Part shown: piece after piece, positions 24,001-36,000 of the stretch
Layout of the letters: the number at the start of each line of letters is the position of its first letter
How positions within the stretch are numbered: position 1 is the stretch's first letter
Position numbers and translations under genes: made by a program
Assembly: GCA_013397865.1 (NCBI GenBank)
Contig: VZTI01002583.1
Location: forward strand, 149,512 to 213,511
Length of the DNA stretch: 64,000 bases
Source: Struthidea cinerea
Lineage: Eukaryota; Chordata; Aves; Passeriformes; Corcoracidae
Reading direction: 5' to 3'
Notes under the pieces: generated by a model
The model's database searches: none
Told to the model about the DNA's origin: nothing
Seen by the model: only the letters and a program-made list of their open reading frames with translations

Positions 24001-27000
24001 CTCTTTGCCTTTTTCATGAGGCTGAAGCTCCCAAAAGGCAGCAACCACCAGCCAGGACTGTTCCTGTCGCTGCAGGAACAGGGACTGCAGGAACAGAGAC
24101 TCCATGGAAACTCAGGCAGCACCCGAGCTGTCAGCCCTGACTTCCAGCCAAGAAACCTCAGAGAAAGTTCTCACAGAGGGATTTCTCCCTGTGCCTTGCA
24201 CACACACCAGCCAGTCTAATTCCAGAGTCACCTGTAATTCCCTGCTAGGACAGGATAACCCCTGCAGAAAACTCCCTCTCCTTGGCCTTTCAAAGCTGCT
24301 CTGCAGAAGTAACAGGGACATCAATTCTCTCCCTTGTTTGACCAGAAAACACAGATTTGGTTCTGTTCAAGCTTCTCCCAGGTGAGGACAGCTCATGGTC
24401 AGAAGCTCAGCCCCAGGCAGGGGCAATTCCCAGCCCAAGACACTCAGGGAGCTCCTGCCGGAGCCAGGGCTGTGCCCTGCTCCTGCTCCCTGGGACACAC
24501 GGAGCACTCCGGGGCTCCAGGAAACCCCCATTTCCCTGCCTCCCCTCCCTGGCTCCTGTGAATTAGTACAGGAATGCTCCGTGTTTTTCACTGCCCCCCC
24601 CTAAAGCAATTTAGTCTATTTTATGTGCAGGAAGCAGTAGTAAAGCCACCCCCCCAGAGCTCCCCACGTCCCCACTGCCCCTGCCCGTGCCTGGCTGCCT
24701 ACTCTGATTTATTTTATTAATAAAGACACCCCTCTTCCCTGGGAAGAGCTTTCCTTAAGGAGCAGACAAATACTTTTAATAAGAACTAAGAGCTCAAACA
24801 TCATCTTCCTCCTCTTGTGCTCTGGTCTGGACTTGAATCAAGACACTGAAACTCATCTTGAGGAGAAAAAGCCCTGGTCGAGGCTCGGCCAGGCAGCCCA
24901 GCCCCACATCCCAGATGTGTCCTAAGGAATTACTCGGTGCTTTCAGCAGAAAGGGAATTTCACAGCAGCTGAGGAAGTGTCAGGCAATCACTTCACTGCT
25001 GATTCCCTCTGGAAATCAAGAGCCTGCCCTGTTCTGATGTCCTTAAACTTGGGCAATTACCTCACCCCAGCACTTGCACATTCCAGGAGAGTGGTGATGA
25101 TGGCTCAGCCCCAACTCCCGGATGAGGCAGCACTAAAACCACACAATTTCCTCACTCTCACGATCTCAACAGCGGTGCTTGGACACAAACATCCGCTGTG
25201 GAGAGGCATTAATGGAGCCTGGGCATTGTCCCTGCCGGGCACGGCAATCCCTCCAAGAGATGGAGCTCGAAGTCCTGACACCGTCTGGGCTCCCTGAGCA
25301 CCTGAAGGCTTCCTTTAATGAGGGAGATTTACTGCTTGTCCTGCTCCATACTGAAACGTGAAACCTGAGCTTTGGCTAAAACATTCTGGGAATCTAACAG
25401 CTAAAACATTCTGGGAATTTAGCAGCTTCTCTTTCCAGTCACTGATGATCTTTGCCCATCTCTTTAGAGCTCTGGTTTGGGTTTTTCCTGGAACAAGGCT
25501 TCAGTTTCTCTCTCACTTCAGGAGATAATTTAGTTACCCAAACAAGTCACTTCTGAAGAGACCAGGATGCAGATTTGTCATTAGCACACTTACTCTTTGC
25601 TATAACACAACTTCTTAAATTTTTAAAAAACTTCCAAACCCAACAACGATGCTCCCCAAGCTTCCCCCAGGCACTCACGGGCACCCAGCCGCTCTCACTT
25701 TGTCCTCTGTAAGTCAAAGGTGTCTGCACTGGAAGCAGAGCACAGCTCCCAAATCCCACCTGAGGACAGTGAGGCAGAGGGTCTGGCCTCCCCCAGGGCA
25801 GCCTCCCTCCACCATTTCTCTGCCTCTTTTACCACAGCCAGGAGATTCAGCTGGAATGTCAGAATGAACACAGCATCTCTCTTTCTCCAGCCTCTCACTG
25901 CCCTTTCTGGAAAAAAGGGCCTTCCTTATTCCATTTATTTATTTTAAAAACCAATTAATTTTAGCTATAATGAAATTTTCCCTCTGCAGAGAAGCACAGC
26001 AATTCAGATGGAACAACTCTGCAGTGCAGCAAAACTGGGGGATCTGGATACAGAACCTCTCCTCATGCCTACACTCTCTGTGGACTGTGCTCCACGGGGA
26101 GCAGAGCTTCTGCCCTGGGCTCTGTCCCTGGCCATACCCCACTGTCCCACCCTCCCTGACCCTTCTGCTCCATCTGGCCACTCCTTCCCTCTCACTGACA
26201 GGCAGTCCCACAGCTCCCCAGAGCAGCACGATGTAAGGAAATCCATCCCTCTGCCTGCCCGGACTGCAGGAAGGGGAAGGGAGGAAGGGCAGGGAGGGCA
26301 GGGCCGAGCCCAGGGGCCGGCACAGGCCCCCGGAGTTACCTTCATGACGGGCTGGGCGAAGTACTTGGCGCTCCAGTCGCAGAACCCCGTCTGCACCGCG
26401 GCCGAGATGAAGCTCTTGTGTCCCACGGCATCGTCAGCGTCATCGGCTGTCTGTGGGGAGGGGACAGGGCTCACCCACCTGCCGGGGCCAGGGACACCCC
26501 CAGGGACACCCACGCTGAGCCAGCCAGGCAGCAAAAACCTCAAGCACCCTGCCCAGCACAGGAAACGCCGCGCACCCGGCTTTGGGATCGGGTGTTACAG
26601 CCACTCTTGGAAAGGTGCACATTCCCTCAGCCGCAGGGATCAGGGCTGGAGCAGCCCCGTGGCACCACAGGGAGGTCCCTGGAGGAGTTTTGTCACAGTC
26701 TCCCAAGGATGTGGTGTGGGCAGCAGCGAGGACGACTCGGGATGCAGGCAGGGCTCGTGCCAAGGTGCACGTGGATGAGTGTCTGTCACACAGCACGGGA
26801 CACCCCACGGGACAAGGGAAAAGCTGCTCCATTCCCTCAGGTTTCAGCCAGGCTTTCAGAAACACGATCCAGGCCGGGGCTGCCAAAGCCCTGAGAAGGG
26901 AAGGTGTTGCTGCTGCAGCTGCAGCACTCTCTCCTCGTGGTCACAGCTGTCCCTTGTCCCTGCTCTGCCGAGGCTGCAGAGCAGCCCCCGAGGGTCAGGG

Positions 27001-30000
27001 ACTGGCTCTGGGTTATCACTCGGGCAGACAAATGTTTACAGAAGAGTAAGCCACGGACTCCGATTAGACACATTGCTTAGTGGCAGCGGTGAATAATGCC
27101 CTATCAAAAGCTATAAAACACGATTTATCCTGAAGAAAATAAATTAATCAATTTTTATTTGGCTGGTTAGAGGAAGCCAATCTGGATTAGCAGCAGCTGG
27201 AAGCAAAGGAAGGATGCACAGAAATAAACCACAACCAACAGAATGCGGGACAAACCCCAGTGGGGAGAAGCTGTCAGAGCTGACAGGGAAGTCTCTCCTT
27301 ACCTGCTCTGGGCCTTTGTCAAACATTTTCCGTGTCCTGGGGAACTGGTGGGAGTGGGGGGTGTACTGGACGCCCACGTTGGTGACGCTGGGGCGCACGG
27401 ACGCCAGGTCCCGGCTCACCGGCTGCTTGGGCACCTCGTTGGTCAGGCTGGAGCTGCTCGTGCTCGTGGTCGGAGGGGACCCCCTGAGGGACAAAACAGA
27501 GGGACAGGATTGGGGCATCGCTGGGCACGAGACCTTTGCATGCGAATTGTGTTATTTTTACTTTGTTTCTTTCTCATGGATCTGTGTTTCCCTGCGGTGC
27601 CTCCTCCGCAGAAACACCACAAATCCCACGTCCCCTCCAAAGGCCAAACCAACCCCAAACCAAGAGTGAACCCTGACTGCGCCAACTCCAGACTGAGGGG
27701 ATGAACCTTAACGTTCTGGGAATCTGTGATGCCTGACCTAAGTCACCCTGACCAGGCACTGCACTTCCATGGGGGGACTGAAGCTTTGAACCATTTCAAT
27801 TTAAATTGGGCCCTCTGTTCCAGCTTGGAACCTTACTGATGCACACTGGTTTTGGGACCAGCAGATCTAACACGTGGTGTTCTCTCCTGGACAGCAGCTT
27901 TGGGAAATAATCCCATTTTCAGCTCCCAGTTTTGCCCACGCCACTCTCGGTTTCCCTGCAGTTTAGGCAGGGCGTGCTGGCCACCAGTTAACCCCGGCTT
28001 CTATCAGCTCCAAGTGCAGCAGATCCAGCTCAGACATCAATGGGAATTTGGGCACCACAGCTCAGGGAAGGCAAAAGCAGCCTGAGTCAGCCCTTCCTTT
28101 CAGCTCACTTCACATGCCCAGCGGGGCTTGTTACTCTCTGCCCTAAAGGGAAACAGGAAGAAACTCCTCACCTTTTCCCAGAGCTTTCCTCACTCCCGCT
28201 GACACCAGGAGCCCTGTTCCCTGTCCCTGGGGCAGCTCCCCGGGATGGGGCCGGGCAGGCAGCACCCACCCCGCCCACAGAAGGTGCCGGAGGGCCGGGC
28301 TGGACTTACCCCACTTGGTGGATGTGCATCCCCTTGTTGGTGGGGCTGGCCGGGGCCGACTGGGTCAGCGAGGAGGTGTCCAGGATGCGCTGGGGGCGGG
28401 CGTTGACCGTGGCCTGGGGAGAACACACGGAGCCTGACCAGCTGGACACGGCCCTGGCACGGCCAGCCCGGGGCAGGGAGGGAGCTCTCTATGGGGTGAG
28501 GGGTCAGACAAAGCCCCTGTGCTGCTCCCAACACACGAGGTGGCCTCACTGCTCGGTCAGGCAGAAACACTTACCCGGGAGCGCCTTTGCTGCCCGCAGG
28601 GAAACGGCTCTGAGCAACAACCAGCCTTTCCCCTGGGCCAGGACCTGCCCCAGCACCCCAAACACAGGGCACGGGGACAGGCTGGGGTCCCCTCAGCTGT
28701 CCAGGGCTCCCCACAGCCACCAGCCGTTCCCTCACACCTCACGACCATACCTCACACAGGTTCTGAGCCTGGAGAAAAGGAGGCTCAGGGGGGACCTTGT
28801 GGCTCTGCACAACTCCCTGACAGGAGGATGCAGCCAGGGTGGGTCAGGCTCTGCTCCCAGGGAGCAACAGGACAAGAGGAAATGGCCTCAAGTTGTGCCA
28901 GGGGAGGTTTAGGTTGGATATTGGGGAAAATTCCTTCCCCGAAAGGGCTTTCCAGGCCTGGCACAGCTGCCCGAGGCAGGAGTGGAGTCCCCATCCCTGG
29001 AGGGGTTTCAAAGCCGTGTGGATGTGGCACTTGGGGACATGGGTCAGTGGTGGCCTTGGCACTGCTGGGGGAATGTTTAGACTGGATGGGCTCAGAGGGC
29101 TTTTCCAGCCTAAAGGATTCTGTGATTCAGCCTCCAACCTTCCATTAAAAACACCTGGACAAAGCAACCTGGGCTGAAGCAAACTTTCCTTTTAAGACTT
29201 TTTGAATTTCAGGAAGTCTCTAGAGGCCAACACTGAACACTGGGTCCTTGCTGTTTGTTTTGGTGCTCACAAAAAGCAGGTTTGGGCATTTCCCAAGGCT
29301 CAGGCCGGGAAGGAGAACTGCACCATCCCCATCTGCATCATAAACATAAATCCCAAGCCAGCCGCAGCCTGGGTGAGGCCCAGCAGTGCCTAATGAGCCC
29401 GGGGAATGAAGCAGCAGCAGATTCCCTGCAGGAAGGCTGCACGCCTGGGCAGCCCACACACCGGCTGCTCACACCCAGCACAGCCCCAGAGCCAGGAGCC
29501 CTTCTGGAGAAACGGATCCACAGCCCTGGCTCCGGTAAAAAACCTGAGCAGGACGGTCTGGTCTCGTTTGATAACAACAACCACAGAATCACAGCATAGT
29601 GGGGGCTGAAGGGACCTCTGGAGATCACCCATGTCAACCCCCCTGGCAAGGCAGGGCCACCTGGAGCAAGTGACACAGGAACATGTCCAGGGGGGTTTGG
29701 AATGGCTCCAGAGGGCAGGGTTGGATGGGATATTGAGTAGAAATTCTTCCCTGTGAGGGTGGGGAGGCCCTGGCACAGGGTGCCCAGAGCAGCTGTGGCT
29801 GCCCCTGGATCCCTGGCAGTGCCCAAGGCCAGGCTGGACGGGGCTTGGAGCAGCCTGGGACAGTGGGAGGTGTCCCTGCCATGGCAGGGGTGGCACTGGA
29901 TGGGGTTTTGTGTCCCAAACCATTCCATGGTTCTGCAATATTTAGTCCCCCACTGCTCTCCAGAGGTGGAAGCCCATGGACAGAGCCCAGCTGCTCCCAC

Positions 30001-33000
30001 TGAAGCCCCCAGTCCCAGCCAGGTCCCCAGACCGCAGCGTTCTGCTCAGCTGTGACAATGGAACAAAACCTCAGCTGGCCCAGCTCCAAAATGAAGTCTC
30101 TCCTTCCCTGAATTTTACAGTAATTAAACCAAAATATGAAAGCCTTGGAACATTCAAGTGTTTTACATCACCTTTACATCACCTGAAGCAGTATTTTTGT
30201 TCCAGCAAGAAAAACAATTTCTGTTTGCATTCACTGATAAAATTCAACCCCCAGAGTGGGCAGTGCTTGCACACCCTGAGGAGGAGCAGCGCCCACGGCA
30301 GCGTCCAGCACTCCCTCCTCCATCCAACAAAGCTGCATCAGCACCAAGGAAAGGTCTCAGGACACAGCTAGCAAAGATTTAATTGTCACTGATTTGCATT
30401 AGACACCGGCCAGCTCCTGCCTGAGCTCCCAGCAGAGCCTCGAGCTCGGCCATGGTCCTGCAGCACCGCTCACAGCATGGCCATAACGGGACCAGTAAAG
30501 GCCAGGGCCAGGGTCTGAGCCTTAAAGCCCACTGTGGTGGGCAGTTTACAGCTTGGCTGGTTTGTGTTTTGGGGGTTTTGTTCTCATTAGGAAGCCTCGT
30601 TAGAAGGCACCCAAGGCAGGTGGTCCTGGCCAAAGCAAAGCCCCTGATGTGCAGCAGCGCCCGAGCCGCGGCACGAGTCCGGGACTGAACGCTTTCCTCA
30701 TGGATCTCAGGGCTAAGGCAAAGAAGAACAAATCAGTTTTGTTCGCTGAAGCATCCCCAGATAAAAATCCTTGTAAATGGGAATGCTTCCTGTTTTCCAA
30801 GCCCGCTGGAAGAGCCGTTGCCTCAGGAAGCAGGGGCAGAGCAGCTGGCCCGGCCGCGCAGCGTGAGATGCGTGAGACCCATCACGTGAGCTTTGGGACT
30901 CGGGTCAGCACCAGCACAGCCAGGCCCCAGCTTGTCAGAGTCAACACAGAATTCCTCCCACCAGTCACAACATTCCCTAGGGATATGACAATGGAATGAT
31001 CACAGCTCCTGCTGGCACAGCAGCATCGATATCAGTACCGATACCGATCCACCTCTCCACTGGCCAGGGAGCAACTCCTGAAAACACATTTAAGTCAGGA
31101 AAAGCAGATCTGGTTCCCCTTTATATCCCTTTTAATAGCAGGAGCAACATTCCATTTTGCAAAGAGCCTTCCAAACACAGAACTGAAACAGTTTCATGCA
31201 TCTAGAGCAGAGAGAGGGAAATCTTCCACCTTTTCCTTTCCTTCTTCCCCTCATTTGGCATCTCCAGCCTGTCATTTGTTGCACCCCTGTCTCACCAGGG
31301 AAGGGCTGAGCTTGCTGCCCCCACTGCCAGGAGAATTCTCTGTCCCAAACCCAGCCCTTACCACTCACTGGCACGTGCACTTCAAACAAATCAGAGTTCA
31401 AGTCAGTAGCTACTGTCTCAGGAGAAGATGTGATTTCGAAGCAGAGATCTCTAAGGCATTAAGATGGCAGTGCACAATGCTGGCATCTCTTACTGCAGCC
31501 TCAGCTCCGCAGCCCCAGGCTGAGGGTCTGGGATTATTCCCTGGAAAGGCCCAGTAAGAGAGTTCCCACTGCAATGGCTCATGGTCTGGATGCTTGAGTG
31601 GCCAGAAAGGTTCACACAGAGCTTTCTGTGCCCAGCCAGGGGACGCACGGGGTGAGAAGATGTCCTGGCGTGGCCTGGCCCAGGCGGGGGGAAGGTGCTG
31701 CCCCAGGGGCGGCACCTCCAGGGACATCTTGTCACCCCCAGGATGAGATGGGATGAGGATGGAGGTTTAGGCACCCAGCCTGGGCTGGGGTGAGGAGTGG
31801 CAGGGGTCTGCATGCTGACTCACATGTACTAGTTCACCTGGGTTGGAGAGCCGTTGTGGCTTCAGTCTGCAGGCCAGTCCCACTTGCATTATCTAAATCA
31901 GTTTGCAAACGGATAATTTAATGAAGGATACTTAAGCTTTATCCCAGGGACTGATCTAGACAAGTAGACTTCTAAACCAGACCTACTCTCCGAGGTCTGC
32001 ACCTGATTTATACCCCAAAACAGCCCCAGGCCCTCCCCCATTTATTCATTTTACCTGATCAAGAGTTCAGAGCAGAGTTTAGCATCGTGAAGCATTAAAA
32101 GCTCCTTCTGCAAAAGGCAGAGCCCTCCAACGGACCCATCCAGGTCAGTCTGCCTAAGCCTCGCCTAAGCATGAAAAAATCCACATCCAAACGCCTGGCA
32201 GGCACAGGTGAGCAGGGACAGGCACATACCTTGTAGGCAATGCTGTTGAGAACCTTCATAGCCAGGTCCGACACGTCGGGATAGGGGTCGGCAGCCAGGT
32301 GAAGGAGCACTCTCCAAATTTGGGTATAAACACTGTTGAAGCTCACACCTAAAATAATAAAAAACACAACAAACCCCAAAGCCCTGCAGCACATGACAAT
32401 CCATCAACTCCAGTTCTTTGATCTGATGTGAGAAAATTCATTAGAACTCCAAACAACCCGATGACATCTCGGGGAACATCAAGAGAGGAGCTCAAAAACA
32501 CCCCACGTGGGCATTCTGTCTCCCTTTTGCCTGTCTGTGAACTCTGCAAGGGCTTGTGAAATCAAAGTGGGAGGAAGCAAAATAAATGAAAGACTCCCTA
32601 AATCATCTCCAGTCAAGCTCCTGCTTTTCCAGGCTCCTGAAGCAAATCACCTGGAAAGGCCAAGTGGATAATGTCTGGGTTTCCTGAGCTGAAATACTTA
32701 ATGGTATAAACCCCCAGTTACTGCCTCACATTGTTGTGGTTATTTTCATTGAATTGTTCAGGGGTTTGTACACTCTACAAGTTTACTGAATGTTTCAAGC
32801 AAAGCTTTAGGAGTTGAGCCTTCGGGAAGCAGCGAGTCCAGCTCAGTCTTTCCTATTGACATTTGTATCAATTCCTCCGATTTGTTATTTAATGAGCATA
32901 TCAGCTGTTCGGTATTTCAGCAGAAGGGACTGACAGATTCAAAGTACAAATCAAATTAATAAGCATTTGCAACAACTGACAAAATTCTGTGAACATTTTA

Positions 33001-36000
33001 TTTTGCTGCTTTTGGGCGAGAATTTGTTATTCTGCCTCCGAACCCTGCCGGTGTCTGATCGTGCAACGCCCCGGCTGGGAGTGGAGCCATTTGGACAGTG
33101 TTAAAGTGGCTGCACTAACAAAAAAAAGGAGCTAAAATAGAGATTTCAGATGAGTCACAATCAGTGGTAAATGACAGATCAAGCTGTTACTGCTTTTCCT
33201 CTCGTGTTTCTGGAGGCATCTAAATATAAAGTTGGGAGGAAAGGGCTCGTGGTCACCAAGCAGCTCCTCACCTGGCAGAGCTAAACCTGATCCCTAAACC
33301 AGAGCAGACTGGGACAGAGTGGTTCTGAGCACTGGCTGAGGGCAGCAACGGGCTGCAGGAGCCCACAGGCAGCCCTTGGGATGCTTGTCTGCAAGGGGAA
33401 CCTTCCTCTGCCCCAAGTGCCCAGACTGTGGCAAATCACTCTGCAAAGGGCCACGGCAACACCCGTAACCCAGCTCCTCCCTCTCACCCCCCTGCAAAGG
33501 GCCTCTCCCTCTCCCTCTCTCTCACCTGGCATCCAAAGGATGTTCCAAGTGACAGCTGCTTAAATTTGCACCGGGAAATCTCCCAAGTGTTTATGAAGGG
33601 ACCACCTGGACCGTGCTGTTGGTGTGCTGGGGGTGACCCACACGGACTCCTGTGGCTGATCCCAACCTTCCCCAGGCAGACCAGAGCCAGGGCCTGACAA
33701 ACCAGAGAATCCCACAGTGGTTGGGGTTGGGGGGACCTTAAAGCCCATCCAGTTCCCCCCCCTGCCACGGGCAGGGACACCTTCCCCTATCCCAGGTTAT
33801 TCCAGCCTGGCCTTGGACACTGCCAGGGATCCAGGGGCAGCCACAGCTGCTCTGGGCACCCTGTGCCAGGGCCTGCCCACCCTCCCAGGGGAGGATTTCT
33901 CCCCAGTATCCCATCTAACCCTGCCCTCTGGCAGTGGGAAGCCATTTCTCCCTGTCCTGGCACTCCAGGCCCTTGTGTAAATCCCCTCTCCAGTTCTCTT
34001 GGAGCCCCTTTAGGCACTGGCAAGGCTGTAAAACCTCTGACAAAGTAAATGGTTATCAGGCCGTAAATTGTAAAGGCTGTAAACACATATTTATGTAATA
34101 CTGTATAATATTTATATAATACTGTAAAATTGCAAAGGCTGTAAATATATAACAATGTTACATCCTGGAAGCTTCTATTACCAAGGAAAGAAAAACTGGA
34201 GGGGGGAAGGATAAAGAACAAGAAGGGAGAGGGGCAAAGTGCTGCAAGGTGTGGGAGGAAAAAAGGCTCAGCTCGTGAAGCAGCAGCCAGGTAATGTCTG
34301 AGGTGTGCCCAGAGCCGTGCCCAGAGCTCTGCCTCCCACACTCCAGCCTGTTACATAAGGGCCGGAGGGAAATCTGGATGCCTTCAATTCTTTAAAGCCC
34401 TTGAAAGAGAGTAAAAGGAAAGGGAGAGGGGGAGGAGTGAGGGGGGCACCCAGCAGATTTCCCAGGGGCTCTGATAACCACCTCGTTCACGGAGAAAGAA
34501 ACCCAACGACATTTTTTATACATCTAAGTGTCAGGGAAAAACCAAATTTTAAGCAGAACTGCGCCAGTGCCATTCCCCCTTCACCTGGCAGCCTTTGAGG
34601 AGAACACAGAGAATTTCTACAGAGGCACCTGGGGCTCGGGGCTGGTGCTCCCAAGGCTGCTCCTTCCCGCTGCCACTGCCCCACTGTCAGCGCCGGTCAG
34701 GCAGCAGTGACACATCTGACACCGCTCCCTGTCAGATCCCGAGCTCCAGCCCCTGGGATAAGGGGGCAGCAGAGGTGGCAGGAGGAGCAGCAGCTCAGTT
34801 TCACGTTAAGGACTCCAATGTCCAACCTGTCCCCGAGATGCAAACCAGGAGCCGAGCAGGGGCCGGGCATTAATTGAAGCAGACAGCTCTGTAATTAGTC
34901 ACACCGACTCCCAGCCAGTTCAGTGCCCCTTGCAGTGTGGACTCATGTTTACAAAATGATCCCTCCCTGCTAAGAATGTCAAAAATAAATTGCCTGCCTT
35001 TCCCCCGAGTTTGATTTTCCCTGCACACGTGGGGCTCAGTTCACCTGCGAGCCCCGAGGACGGGCTGGGCTCCGGCAGCTCCAGGGAGCGCCTCCGTGGA
35101 TGCAAACCCGACTGCTGATGGCTTTATCTATTCACTCTGGTTTGCCAGGCTGGGACGGGGTTTCTTTCCAATCCCCTGCAAAAATCGCTGCAGTGATTTC
35201 AAGGCCCGACCCCCACAGATGGGGCAGTTCCACTTCCCACCGGCACCGCAGCAAAAACAGACCAATGCCTGCTCCGGGGCTGCTGCTCACCTGGCCCCGA
35301 GGCAGCTCCTGGGGAGCGCCTGCAACCTGCGACGGGCACGGAGGGACACGGAATGAAACCCTCAGACAGGGAATGAAACCCTCAGACAGGCACGGGGGGA
35401 CAGGGAACGGAGCCTTCGGCTGCAGGGAAACACAGCCGGAATATTTCAGGCTGAACAGCCCCAAGGCCTCGGGGAGCTGCTTCCCATCGGTGCCAACCAC
35501 ACCTGCTCCGTAAATGTGCATCCCACAAATGCCCCCTCTTCCCAGGAGGGACACGGAGGTGAAGGGGACGCCCGAGATCCCCACAGCTCCCTGAGCTCTG
35601 CTGGGTGGACAGCCTGGTGCCGGCAGGCACAGCTCAGTCCCCGCACGCCTGACCCCTCCCGGGACCCTGCAGGGGCTCACTCCAACCCCTCGGCAATTCC
35701 AGCGGCAGAGCCGGAGCTTTCCGTGCTTCCACGCAAGCCAGGAGCAGCTCATCAGAAGGAAGCTCCTCAGAGCAGGCACCCCTGGGCCAGAGCAGCCGTC
35801 ACCAGCAGGGAGACACCCCCTCTGAGCAGCCTGCGCAGCAAGTTTCCATTCCCAAACGCCACCCAAATCCCGGCACTTTGCTGCTGTGCCTGTCAGCAGC
35901 CACAGGCACTGCTGGCTGACCAGCTCCTTCTCGTCATCTCCGTGCATCTAAACATATCCCCTGTCCCAACACCCTCCGTTTCCTGCACCTCACTGTCCAC

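Larger units (their letters stand above)
28414..32229 (-). other. RPTOR: RPTOR intron 21 (3816 bp)
   Basis: Three CR1 fragments (28755, 29582, 29716), two of them joined in opposite orientations. The remainder is unremarkable, with an AT-rich patch at 30105-30245. Confidence 0.88.

Noticed and set aside
26008..26778. 256-codon plus-strand frame
   Set aside because: Antisense shadow of RPTOR exon 24 and GC-rich intron.
28040..28912. 290-codon plus-strand frame
   Set aside because: Antisense to exon 22 and running into a CR1 copy; no recognisable domain.
35132..35947. 271-codon minus-strand frame in intron 20
   Set aside because: GC-rich sequence, no domain, no flanking splice consensus that would preserve the raptor frame.
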